Assembly: GCA_947629795.1 (NCBI GenBank)
Contig: CANRFC010000002.1
Span: 124,001 to 188,000 of the forward strand
From: an uncultured Oscillospiraceae bacterium
GTDB taxonomy: Bacteria; Bacillota; Clostridia; Oscillospirales; Oscillospiraceae
Direction of reading: 5' to 3'
Length of the DNA: 64,000 nucleotides
Shown here in pieces: positions 1 to 8,053 of the stretch. Numbering within the stretch: the first letter of the stretch is position 1; each line of letters begins with the position of its first letter. The notes beneath the pieces were generated by a model. It saw nothing but the letters and a program-made list of their open reading frames with translations. It had not been told where the DNA came from and ran no database searches. The position numbers and the translations under genes were made by a program.

Positions 1-27
1 CTGTGGGGTGCTCGGACGTTTCGCATT

Positions 28-209
28 GTAGGGGCCGATGTCCTCATCGGCCCGACCCGAAACCTTCCACATATCGCAACGGGCGGATGAGGGCGGTGGG
101 CGCCAGTGGCGCTCGGTACCGCACGACCGAGCCGGCAGGCAAGACCATCGGCCATACTCTTAAACCTTCGGTTATGATGAAACGGGCCGATGAGGACATC
201 GGCCCCTAC
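28..209. repeat. Inverted pair of palindromic intergenic elements
   Basis: A 27-bp element at 28-54 recurs in inverse orientation at 183-209. Each is itself a hairpin with arms GGGCCGATG and CATCGGCCC around a 4-nt loop. No coding region in the interval shows a ribosome site or recognisable product. It looks like a REP-type intergenic repeat; its function is unknown. Confidence 0.7.
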
Positions 210-560
210 GCAGATACGTCTCAGGTCTCCTACCTTGTCAGCGGCAGCGGCGCAAGGGGAACATGGAGTCGCTGTGAGCAGCCCCTGTGCGGGCCTGGAG
301 GGTTGGGTTTTCTCGTCGGTGAAGATAGAGGTCTTGAAGCATACGTACAGATTCTTTTCTTGGGGAGTTTGAGGGCGGTGCTTGCCGGTGGCAAGCGGTA
401 CCGCACGACCGAGCCGGCAGGCGAGACCTCTTCTTTTCTTTGAAAGAAAAGAAGAGCCCCTCAAGCCTTTGGTGCACGGGGTGCGCCAATATTGGGATAT
501 CAAGAGAACCATCAATTGTAGGATCCAAAGAATCGGGATATCCGAAATCCAGTGAACCCA
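91..560. repeat. Mosaic host intergenic repeat, uninterrupted copy
   Basis: The module ending in ACCGAGCCGGCAGGCAAGAC (about 100-150) recurs at 383-430 and 14199-14240. The stretch GTCGGTGAAGATAGAGGTCT... near 315-370 matches the sequence recreated by joining the prophage flanks (14350-14369 with 50804-50860). A palindrome TTCTTTTCTTTGAAAGAAAAG lies near 432-453, and its outer arms are separated by an inserted second module. The sequence after it (460-560) also matches 50890-50960. I see no gene from 1 to 589. Confidence 0.65.
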
Positions 561-589
561 AAGGGATATCTTTATTCATTTTTTATCCC

Positions 590-1090
590 TCAATCCGGCT
601 CGATGGTGACGATCTCCAACCCCTGGCGCAGGGCCTGGAGGACGGTATATTGGGTACCGCCGGGGGTGCCGTCGAAGGCGGCGATGAGCCGGGCGGAGCG
701 GTCCACCATGTACCGGTCCCGCCGCTGCATGCAGCCCCGGGTGTACTGATGCTGGACCACGGTCTCGAAGTCGCATTGCCCCACCAGCTCCTCCCACCGC
801 ATCCGCTGGGCGGCGCTCCAGCGCGCGGCCTGGTCGGGGCAGGGGATGGCGGCCTCCACCGTCACGCCGGGGCGCTGGTCCCGGAGGGCCAGGACGGCCT
901 CGCAGAAATAGGTGTCGCAGCCCAGAGCCATGCCGCAGATGAAGTGCCGGAACCCCTTATCGTAGGCCCGTTCCACCTCCCGGGCGATCCGCGCCTTCAG
1001 CCGCAGGCAGCGCTGGTCCCCCTCATCGGTCCCCCAGGGCAGCTTGTCGGGCCGGTGCCCGGTAAAGCAGCAGGTCGTCTCCCGTTCCAC
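590..1090 (-). CDS. SLOG-fold (DUF1273/YpsA-like) protein
   Basis: The 166-residue protein opens with CCFTGHRPDKLPWG, the signature start of the SLOG/DUF1273 family, followed by FICGMALGCDTYFCE and IPCPDQAARW and ending in AFDGTPGGTQYTVLQA. These fit a Rossmann-like nucleotide-binding fold predicted to bind NAD/ADP-ribose-type ligands. Family members are often of unknown cellular role. It is a single gene transcribed leftward, with intergenic repeats beyond its 3' end and the riboswitch leader of ribU diverging on the other side. The ATG at 1090 gives the normal full length for the family. Confidence 0.8.
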   Translation of the reverse strand: MERETTCCFTGHRPDKLPWGTDEGDQRCLRLKARIAREVERAYDKGFRHFICGMALGCDTYFCEAVLALRDQRPGVTVEAAIPCPDQAARWSAAQRMRWEELVGQCDFETVVQHQYTRGCMQRRDRYMVDRSARLIAAFDGTPGGTQYTVLQALRQGLEIVTIEPD

Positions 1091-1189
1091 CGGGCATCCC
1101 CCCTTTCTGTGCCCCTATTGTACCCGTCATGGAAGAAATAGTCAAGGCAAATATGGAATATTTGTTCGAATTTTTCTTTCTCTTCCCCC

Positions 1190-1218
1190 TTGCCTTTTGC
1201 CCCGGGGTGTGGTATGAT
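1190..1218 (+). promoter_or_regulatory. Predicted promoter of the FMN riboswitch/ribU transcript
   Basis: TTGCCT at 1190-1195 and TATGAT at 1213-1218 are spaced by 17 bp, about 25 bp upstream of the riboswitch core. Confidence 0.55.
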
Positions 1219-1242
1219 GCTCTCGGAACAACGGAATACGAT

Positions 1243-1434
1243 GTCTTCAGGGCAGGGTGAAAATCCCGATCGGCGGTACAGTCCGCGACTGATGGTCTTC
1301 CTCTTTTTTCTTATTTTTTTGTTTTTCAAAAAGCAAAAAAAGAAGAGAAAAGGAAACCATCACTGACCCGGTGGAACTCCGGGACCGACAGTGACGCATT
1401 TCCCGGGAAATGCGAAGTCTGGATGGAAGAAGAT
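1243..1434 (+). promoter_or_regulatory. FMN riboswitch (RFN element)
   Basis: The conserved RFN blocks occur in order: TCTTCAGGGCAGGGTGAAA, CCGATCGGCGGTACAGTC, GACCCGGTGGAACTCCGGGA, CCGACAGTGACG and GTCTGGATGGAAGAAGA. One peripheral helix is extended by an A/U-rich hairpin (about 1289-1360). It lies immediately upstream of a riboflavin-transporter gene, the classic context. FMN binding is expected to repress the downstream gene. Confidence 0.95.
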
Positions 1435-1452
1435 GTGCGAAACGAACGCGCG

Positions 1453-1512
1453 CTCCTTTTTGTTTTGCACCCGGAAGGCAGAGCTTTTCGGGTGTTACCA
1501 ACAAAAAAGGAG
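1453..1512 (+). promoter_or_regulatory. Riboswitch expression platform sequestering the SD
   Basis: CTCCTTTTTGTT (1453-1464) can pair with AACAAAAAAGGAG (1500-1512), which contains the ribU Shine-Dalgarno AAGGAG. Inside this stem CACCCG pairs with CGGGTG. No terminator T-run follows, so control appears translational. This is inferred from base complementarity only. Confidence 0.6.
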
Positions 1513-1522
1513 TGTTTTTATT

Positions 1523-2204
1523 ATGGAAAACGCCAATGCCGCCCCCCGTTCCGCCTCCCCCCTGTCCAATACGAAAACCCTGGTCACCCTGGGGATGCTC
1601 ACCTGTCTGGCCTACGTGGTCACCTGGGTGTGCAAGCTCATCCCCCCGGTCATCGGCTTTCTGGACTTTGACTTCAAGGCCATCGTCATCTGCATCGGCG
1701 GCTTTACCTTCCGCCGCGGCCATGTCCATCGTGGAGCCGGTGGTGGAGATGTTCACATACAGCCACACCCAGTTCATCGGCTGCATCATGAACATCCTGC
1801 CCACCGCCACCTTCTGCTGCACTGCCAGCTATTTCTACAAAAAGCACCACACCATGAAGGGGGCCGTGCTGGGCCTGGCCCTGGGCACCGTCTTCTCCAC
1901 CGTGGTCATGCTCCTGTGGAACTACCTCATCACTCCCCTCTACATGGTGGACGTCACCCGGGAACAGGTGGCCGCCATGCTCACCACCGTGTTCCTCCCC
2001 TTCAACCTGGTGAAGTGGGGGCTGAATATGGCTGCCACCCTCCTGCTCTACAAGCCGGTGGTCACCGCTCTGCGGAAGGCCAATCTGGTGCCCCCCTCCA
2101 CCTCCCAGCAAAAAGGCAGGGTGAGCGTGGGCTTCCTGCTCTTCGCCGTGGCTCTGCTGGCCACCTTTGTCCTCTGGGCCCTGGTCCTTCTGAAGATCAT
2201 CTGA
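1523..2204 (+). pseudogene. ribU: Riboflavin ECF transporter S component RibU, frameshifted
   Basis: The start at 1523 has SD AAGGAG and reads an N-terminal RibU-like segment (TLGMLTCLAYVVTWVCKL, then FKAIVICIGGFTF). Near 1710-1720 the homology jumps frame and continues as AAMSIVEPVVEMFTYSHTQF through several membrane helices to the stop at 2204. The normal family motif at the junction is about GGFTFGPLAA, so a few bases seem lost, leaving a net shift of +1 (or -2). Neither frame alone makes a complete S component. Either the gene is broken in this strain, or this is a sequencing error; the riboswitch upstream is intact. Confidence 0.8.
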
Positions 2205-2221
2205 GTCCCCAACACCAAAAC

Positions 2222-2253
2222 GGCCGGTCTCCTCCGAGACCGGCCATTCTTTT
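2222..2253 (+). terminator. Rho-independent terminator after ribU
   Basis: GGCCGGTCTC and GAGACCGGCC form a 10-bp stem with a 4-nt loop, followed by ATTCTTTT. It may also serve the convergent methyltransferase gene. Confidence 0.85.
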
Positions 2254-3010
2254 ACTTCTGTGCCATGAGCAAAAACCGGTGGGTGGTCCCCCCGATCTCC
2301 CCCCGCGCCTCCAGCTCCTGTTGGGCCAGGAGGAGCCGGTCAAAGCACCCCTCCACCGAGAAGCCGGGGAACTCCCAGGGGATGACCCGGGCAAACCACA
2401 CCAGGGCCCCCACGTCGAAAAACCGGATGGGCCCGAAGGCCTCTTCCCCCCGCAGCACGGTGAACCCGGCCTTTTCAAAGACTTCCCGCTGCCGCGCCAG
2501 GGTCTGCTCCGGGAAGGGCTCCGGAGTCCCCGGCAGGAGCAGCTCTGCCAGCTCCCGGTCGTTGCGGGAGCCCACCTGCTGGGTGAGGAACACCCCGCCG
2601 GGCTTCAGGCAGCGCCAAATCTCCTCCGCCCGGTAGGCGCCGTGGCGGTTGAGGATGAGGTCAAAGCGCCCGTCGGGAAAGGGCAGCGCCCCGTCTCCAT
2701 CGGCCCGGCGGAAGTCGATACCCAGGGGGGTCAGTTTCTCCCGGCACAGGGCCACGTTGGGGGGATAGCCCTCGGTGGCGGCGGTATTCTCATAGGGATG
2801 GCCCAGGGAGAGGAGGAACTCTCCGCCCCCGGTCTCCATGTCCAGAATGTGATCCTCCGGACGCAGAAGCTCCAGGGCCAGGGCCCGGTAGTCCCAGGGC
2901 AGGCTGTCCTCCTCGGCATATCGGCCCTCCAGGTGGGAGAAATCCCAGCCGTGGATGTGGGCGGCAGCCTCCTCGGCCAGCCAGCATGCCCTCCAGTCCT
3001 TCTCTCTCAT
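2252..3010 (-). CDS. Class I SAM-dependent methyltransferase
   Basis: The 252-residue protein has motif I as ILDMETGGGEFLLSL (around residues 55-70), then FPDGRFDLILNRHG and a RCLKPGGVFLTQQVG segment. This order is typical of Methyltransf_11/25 class I enzymes. The motif-I glycine pattern is intact, so it should bind S-adenosylmethionine; the substrate cannot be told from sequence. The ATG at 3010 is preceded by GGAGGGACGCAGG, which favours it over upstream in-frame starts that would overlap dinB. It is convergent with ribU and divergent from dinB. Confidence 0.85.
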   Translation of the reverse strand: MREKDWRACWLAEEAAAHIHGWDFSHLEGRYAEEDSLPWDYRALALELLRPEDHILDMETGGGEFLLSLGHPYENTAATEGYPPNVALCREKLTPLGIDFRRADGDGALPFPDGRFDLILNRHGAYRAEEIWRCLKPGGVFLTQQVGSRNDRELAELLLPGTPEPFPEQTLARQREVFEKAGFTVLRGEEAFGPIRFFDVGALVWFARVIPWEFPGFSVEGCFDRLLLAQQELEARGEIGGTTHRFLLMAQK

Positions 3011-3104
3011 CCTGCGTCCCTCCCTTTTTGCCCATTTTAACACAGATTCCCTCTTGCGCATATAGAACAGCCGTGCTACAATAGACTTGAAGGGAGGGAA
3101 TGGC

Positions 3105-4343
3105 ATGGACCGGGTCATCCTGCACTGCGACCTCAACAGCTTTTTCGCCTCAGTGGAGCTGCTGGACCACCCCGAGCTGCGGCAGCAGCCGGTGGCCGTC
3201 TGCGGCGACCCCGAGAGCCGCCACGGCATCATCCTGGCCAAGAACGAGGCGGCCAAAAAGTTCAAGGTCCAGACCGCCGAGACGGTCTGGCAGGCCCGGA
3301 AGAAGTGCCCTGAACTGGTCCTCCTCCCCGCCCACCACGAGAAATACCACCACTGGTCCAGGGTCATCAACTCCATCTACGAGCGGTACACCGACCTGGT
3401 GGAGCCCTTCTCCATCGACGAGAGCTGGCTGGACGTCACCGGCTCCCTCCATCTCTTCGGCCTGGACGGCAAGGCCCTGGGGGACGAGCTGCGCCGGGTG
3501 GTCCGGGAGGAGACCGGCCTGACCATCTCGGTAGGGGTGTCCTTCAACAAGATCTTTGCCAAGATGGGCAGCGACTACAAAAAGCCCGACGCCACCACCC
3601 TCATCACCCGGGAAAACTTCCGGGAGCTCCTCTGGCCCCTGCCGGTGACCGACCTCATCTTCGTGGGCCGGGCGGCGGCCAGGACCCTGGGGGAGTACGG
3701 CGTGGAGACCATCGGGGACCTGGCCCGCTTCGACGAGGGGGCCCTCACCGCCCTGCTGGGCAAGCAGGGTGCCACCCTCCACAGCTACGCCACCGGCGCC
3801 GAGCACGCCCCGGTGATCCCCGCCCGGGACATGCCGCCTCCCAAGTCGGTGGGCAGCGGCCTCACCTTTCCCCGGAACCTGGTGGGGTGGGAGGAGCTCC
3901 ACGCCGGGGTGGCCCTTCTCGCCGACGACGTGGCGGTGCGCCTGCGGCGGCTGGATATGAAGTGCGCCACCGTGTCCCTGGCGGTGCGGGACCCCAACTT
4001 CAAGGACCTCTCCCGCCAGCGGCGGCTGGAAAATCCCACCTTCCTGGCCCGGGAGATCGACGCCGCCGCCATGGACCTGCTGAAGAGCTGCTGGAATCCC
4101 CGCGCACCGGTGCGTGCCCTCACCGTCACCGGCCAGAGCCTTCTTCCCGCCGCCGAGGCCGTCGAGCAGCTCTCCCTCCTCTCTCCCGACGCCGCCCCCC
4201 GCCGGGAGAAGGTGGAAAAGCTGGAGCGGGCCATGGACGGCATCCGGGGCAAGTTCGGCAAGGAGGCCATCTCCACCGCCCGGACCCAGGGCCGCTCCAC
4301 CAAGGGCAAGCCCATCCCCCCGGGCCCTAAGCGGGAGCTTTAG
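3105..4343 (+). CDS. dinB: DNA polymerase IV (Y-family)
   Basis: The 412-residue protein starts MDRVILHCDLNSFFASVE, with the catalytic D of the first palm motif. It then has the steric-gate region, PFSIDESWLDVTGS (the SIDE motif with catalytic D and E, about residues 102-106), a VGVSFNKIFAKMGSDYKKPD segment and a little-finger domain. It performs error-prone translesion synthesis. The start has AGGGAGGG 6 nt upstream. The C-terminal tail (QGRSTKGKPIPPGPKREL) does not show a canonical beta-clamp box at the extreme end; QLSLLSP near residue 353 is a plausible clamp motif. Confidence 0.95.
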   Translation: MDRVILHCDLNSFFASVELLDHPELRQQPVAVCGDPESRHGIILAKNEAAKKFKVQTAETVWQARKKCPELVLLPAHHEKYHHWSRVINSIYERYTDLVEPFSIDESWLDVTGSLHLFGLDGKALGDELRRVVREETGLTISVGVSFNKIFAKMGSDYKKPDATTLITRENFRELLWPLPVTDLIFVGRAAARTLGEYGVETIGDLARFDEGALTALLGKQGATLHSYATGAEHAPVIPARDMPPPKSVGSGLTFPRNLVGWEELHAGVALLADDVAVRLRRLDMKCATVSLAVRDPNFKDLSRQRRLENPTFLAREIDAAAMDLLKSCWNPRAPVRALTVTGQSLLPAAEAVEQLSLLSPDAAPRREKVEKLERAMDGIRGKFGKEAISTARTQGRSTKGKPIPPGPKREL

Positions 4344-4367
4344 ACAGGAAAACGGCGGCGGTAACCG

Positions 4368-5642
4368 TCAAAGCAGTTCCATTCTCTCCTGCAGAAAATC
4401 CAGCAGGTTACAGTGTAAGATCCCGTTATCATCATAATAATTGTGGGCGATGTCCAGCCGTATGACAATTTTTTTGAAAAAGTCTTTTGCCAGCAGCAAT
4501 GAGCCCAATTCCGCGTTGGCTTTTTCGTCTGTATCCATGCGGAAAGCAGATTGGATATAAATTCTTTTATCCGCGTCATTGACCACAAAATCGATTTCCT
4601 TTTGTACATTTCGTCCATCGCTGCGGTCAGCCACTACGCCCACATCCACAGAATATCCTCTGCGGAGAAGCTCATTGTAAATCAAATTCTCTATCAGATG
4701 ACCGGGATCGTACTGCCGGTAATTCAAGCGGGCATTCCGGAGCCCCAGGTCGGTGTAATAATACTTGCTGGGGTATTTGAAATACGTCTTTCCTTTTACA
4801 TCATATCTCCGTGCCTGGGAGATCATGAAAGAATTCATAATATATTGCATGTAGCCAGCAACCAATGCAGGGTTGACTTTTTCGTTTTTTATACTGGAAA
4901 TGGCATTGGCGATGTTGGTGGGGTTTGTCAAAGAGCTGATTTGAGAGGCAAGAAAATCCAGAATGTCCCCCAGCAAGTCTTCCCGCTCAATGGCGTTTCG
5001 TTCCACAATGTCCTTGATATACAACTCTTGATAGAGATTTGTAAGGTATGCCTTTTTGTCCTTTTCGTCCGCAAGGGCCGTGATCCTGGGCAGCCCGCCA
5101 TAAAGCATATACTGCTCCAGAGCTTTTCTCTCGTCGCCTCCGACAGCGGAATAAAACTCACGGAAGGAAAGCGGATATACATGGATCTGTGACGCTCTGC
5201 CGCGAAATTCCGTAGCGATATCGCTGGACAGGCCTTTGGAATTGCTTCCTGTAACATATACATCCAGGTTCCTATATGCCCTCAATTCATTCAGCATATC
5301 ATAGATAGTGACCTCGATGCCGCCATTTTCCTGATCGACGACTTTGCTTGTAAGCTGTACCTCGTCGATAAAAAGGAAAAATCTTTTCTCCTTTTCCGCT
5401 GTGACAACGGATTCCACATACTCACACAATACAATAGGATTTCTGAATTTGTAATATCGGCGTTGGTCAAGCTCGATTTTTATAATCTGTTTCTCATCTA
5501 CGCCCTGGTCAAGAAGATACTGATAGAAAAGGTCAAAGAGCAGAACGGATTTTCCGCAGCGCCGAATACCGGTGATGACTTTAACTTCACCGTTCCCCAT
5601 CTTACGGATCAGCTCATCGAGATAGAAATCTCTGTCAATCAT
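4368..5642 (-). CDS. AAA ATPase with DUF4143-type C-terminus
   Basis: The 424-residue protein has Walker A as TGIRRCGKSVLL near residue 34, Walker B as FLFIDEVQ near residue 94, sensor-like VYVTGSNSKGL, and HVYPLSFREFY. A C-terminal DUF4143 region ends with ENLIYNELLRRGYSVDVG and KEIDFVV, which resembles a PD-(D/E)XK-like core. These proteins are widespread; some are suspected toxin or mobile-element partners, but none is well defined. The ATG at 5642 has GAGGTG 6 nt upstream, so it is preferred over 5669. Base composition is clearly lower in GC than in the neighbours, suggesting recent acquisition. Confidence 0.85.
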   Translation of the reverse strand: MIDRDFYLDELIRKMGNGEVKVITGIRRCGKSVLLFDLFYQYLLDQGVDEKQIIKIELDQRRYYKFRNPIVLCEYVESVVTAEKEKRFFLFIDEVQLTSKVVDQENGGIEVTIYDMLNELRAYRNLDVYVTGSNSKGLSSDIATEFRGRASQIHVYPLSFREFYSAVGGDERKALEQYMLYGGLPRITALADEKDKKAYLTNLYQELYIKDIVERNAIEREDLLGDILDFLASQISSLTNPTNIANAISSIKNEKVNPALVAGYMQYIMNSFMISQARRYDVKGKTYFKYPSKYYYTDLGLRNARLNYRQYDPGHLIENLIYNELLRRGYSVDVGVVADRSDGRNVQKEIDFVVNDADKRIYIQSAFRMDTDEKANAELGSLLLAKDFFKKIVIRLDIAHNYYDDNGILHCNLLDFLQERMELL

Positions 5643-5781
5643 AGTTGTCACCTCGAACTTGCGTCGCAAGCGACGCTACTTATAGGTACAGTATAATGCA
5701 TCGAAAGAAAAATATCAAGAATACCGCGCATCCTTTTTCTGGAATTACAAAATAGTGAAATTACAAAAGTCTCCTGGATGA

Positions 5782-5850
5782 TACGTTTTGACAACAAGAA
5801 GCCGGATAAGTTGATCTGATCAAACTCATCCGGCTTCTTGTCAAAGCGTA
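5782..5850. repeat. Long imperfect palindrome
   Basis: Arms of about 33 bp (core CAAGAAGCCGGAT and ATCCGGCTTCTTG) surround a centre at about 5817, inside the 260-bp gap beside the low-GC ATPase gene. It could be a bidirectional terminator or a small palindromic mobile element remnant. It has no flanking T-run on either side. Confidence 0.7.
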
Positions 5851-5905
5851 CCGATTGCCCTTTGTACCCTCTTAGGTGCCATTCTTTGGGCCGCCGCCTT
5901 TGTTT

Positions 5906-6604
5906 TCAGATGTGGAACCGCCGGCGGGCCTCCTCCCGGAGGGAGGGCACCCTCCGGACGATGATGAGGGGCACGATGATGGCGGCGCAGATGGCCACCA
6001 CCACCAGGGACCACCCCGGCTCCCATCCCTCGGTGAGGAACCGGTCGATGAGCAGCTCCAGCAGGAGGGCATAGCCCCCCGCGGTCCCCAGAAGAAGGGC
6101 GGTCTTGCTCAGGATGGACCGCCCCGGCAGCACCAGGGCCAGGAAGAGGGCCGCCGCTCCGGTGGAGAGCACGATGGGCAGGGCCAGGCCTTTGTACCAG
6201 CTCAGTCCGTGGTTGACCAGGGCGATGATGAGCACGTAGAGGGCAATGGCGGCAGTATCCAGCAGCAGCCGGAGGAACCGGCCCATCTTCCGGTCCATGA
6301 GGGGCGGGACGAACCACAGCCACAGCATGGCCATGGCCCCGATGATATAGAGGCTCCACACTTGCTCGGCCCGGAGGAAGAGATTCAGCGCCCCGCAGGC
6401 GGCCGAGATGGAGGCCAAGATCACCGTGATGAGCAGGGCGGCCTCCCCCCTGGACACCGGCTTGACCTCCCCCGCCTGGGTGGGAAAGACCGGCTCGGCG
6501 GCGCTCTCCCGGACCAGATTGGGGTCCATCACCGGCGTGCCGCACAGGGGGCAGCGCCTGGCATCATCGTCCAGCTTCACGCCGCAGTGTACGCAGTAGG
6601 GCAT
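5906..6604 (-). CDS. Zinc-ribbon membrane protein (DUF6320-like)
   Basis: The 232-residue protein begins MPYCVHCGVKLDDDARRCPLCG, a double CxxC zinc ribbon. After a short linker come about six hydrophobic segments (for example ALLITVILASISAACGALNL and SLVVVAICAAIIVPLIIV). The start overlaps the stop of the upstream acetyltransferase-like gene (TGATG), so the two are translationally coupled. I recall this pairing as DUF6320 plus an alcohol-acetyltransferase-like protein. Its biochemical role is unknown; it may be a membrane partner of that enzyme. Confidence 0.75.
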   Translation of the reverse strand: MPYCVHCGVKLDDDARRCPLCGTPVMDPNLVRESAAEPVFPTQAGEVKPVSRGEAALLITVILASISAACGALNLFLRAEQVWSLYIIGAMAMLWLWFVPPLMDRKMGRFLRLLLDTAAIALYVLIIALVNHGLSWYKGLALPIVLSTGAAALFLALVLPGRSILSKTALLLGTAGGYALLLELLIDRFLTEGWEPGWSLVVVAICAAIIVPLIIVRRVPSLREEARRRFHI

Positions 6605-7896
6605 CAGCGTGCCTCCTTTCGGTTGGAGGAGATCTGCACCGGGATCCCGGAACGGACCAGGAAGCGGAAGAACTCCCGCTCAGTGTCGGCCTCCCGCTGG
6701 GTGCCGGCGAAGGTGATCTCCATCACGTTTCCGTAGCTGATGGAGGCCGCGTGGGGCCTGGGGTCGGTGGCCTGGCCCAGGATGACCTCCATATGCTCAA
6801 TAAAGGGCCGCATCTCGTGGGGGACCTGGAAGGCCCCGGGGTTGGTGTAGGTGGCCGAGTAGGGCCGCACCCCCGCCAGCCGGTAGCTCAGGGCCATGAT
6901 GGGGTTTTTCAGGAACACCGGGATGACGGCCAGCAGCCGGCTGCGCTGGAAGCGCACGTTCCGGGTGAACACCCCCCGCATCTTGGCCTTGTCCTGCTCC
7001 AGGCGCAGGTAGTGGTGGACGTAGTTCAGCACATCCTCAAAGGCATACTCCCCCAGGGAGGGGTCGATGCACGGCCGGAGGGTGAGGATGAAGTTCCGCA
7101 GGGTCCCCGAGGGGAACCAGGAGCGGAGATTCACCGGGATGGCCAGGGCCACCGGCCGCTCCCGCACCGGCTTCTCCCGGCGCTGCTTGTCGATGAGCAC
7201 CTTCATCAGCACGGCGGTGAGATATTCGGTCACCGTCACCCCCAGCCCCCGGGCCACCTCCCGGAGCTTGTCCAGGGGAAGAAAGCCCATGGTGACGTTG
7301 AGGGTGTAAAACCGCTCCGCCGTCCCCCGGTTCTGGTACGCCTTGGCCGGCATGGGAGAGCGCAGGGCCCGCCTCCCGGCGTACCGGGCGTAGGCGTCCT
7401 CCCGCTCCTCCTTCAGAGGGGGCTCCCGCAGGTCCAGCAGGCCCTGGCCGGCGTAGGGCATGTCGTGGCCCACCTCCCGGAGGTAGGCCGAGAGCACCGT
7501 GCGGAAAAACACCAGGGCCCCCGCCCCGTCGGACAGGGAGTGGAAGACCTCCAGGGAGACCCGCTTTTCGTAGTAATAGAACCGGATGAGCCAGCCTCCG
7601 TTTTCAGTGAAGCGCATGGGCTGACAGGGATTGGACACGTCGGGGAGCACCGGCGGGCCGGGGGCATCGTTGGGCTCAAAGTAGTACCAGAAGGCCCCCT
7701 TCTTCACCTTCACCGCGAAGCCGGGGAACCGGGGCATGCACTCCCCCACCGCCCGCTTCAGGGCCTCCGGGTCCACCGTCTCGGTGAGCACGGCGGAGAA
7801 GCGGTAGACGGCGGAATACTCCTCCCGCTGAAGGGCGGAGTAGAGGATGCCCGCGTTGTCCATGGTGTACCACTCCGGCTTTTTTCCCTGTGCCAT
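6604..7896 (-). CDS. Condensation-domain/alcohol acetyltransferase-like protein
   Basis: The 430-residue protein has the two-lobed layout of the BAHD/condensation superfamily. SLEVFHSLSDGAGALVFFR carries an HxxxDG active-site motif near residue 120, and a C-terminal lobe contains NPGAFQVP and SYGNVMEITFAG. Members transfer acyl groups to alcohols or amines from CoA or carrier proteins; the substrate here is unknown. It is the first gene of a two-gene leftward operon with the zinc-ribbon membrane protein. Confidence 0.7.
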   Translation of the reverse strand: MAQGKKPEWYTMDNAGILYSALQREEYSAVYRFSAVLTETVDPEALKRAVGECMPRFPGFAVKVKKGAFWYYFEPNDAPGPPVLPDVSNPCQPMRFTENGGWLIRFYYYEKRVSLEVFHSLSDGAGALVFFRTVLSAYLREVGHDMPYAGQGLLDLREPPLKEEREDAYARYAGRRALRSPMPAKAYQNRGTAERFYTLNVTMGFLPLDKLREVARGLGVTVTEYLTAVLMKVLIDKQRREKPVRERPVALAIPVNLRSWFPSGTLRNFILTLRPCIDPSLGEYAFEDVLNYVHHYLRLEQDKAKMRGVFTRNVRFQRSRLLAVIPVFLKNPIMALSYRLAGVRPYSATYTNPGAFQVPHEMRPFIEHMEVILGQATDPRPHAASISYGNVMEITFAGTQREADTEREFFRFLVRSGIPVQISSNRKEAR

Positions 7897-8053
7897 GCCG
7901 CCGCCCCCTTTCCGGTCTTCCCCTCTATCTTACCACGGCTCGTCCCCCGCCGCAAGGGAGAAAAGGGACCTGGAGCGTACAGGTTGAAAAGTCTCCTCCC
8001 CTGTGATAGAATGGAAAAAACGTCCCAACGCCCCCAAAAAGGAGGTCTCCGCC

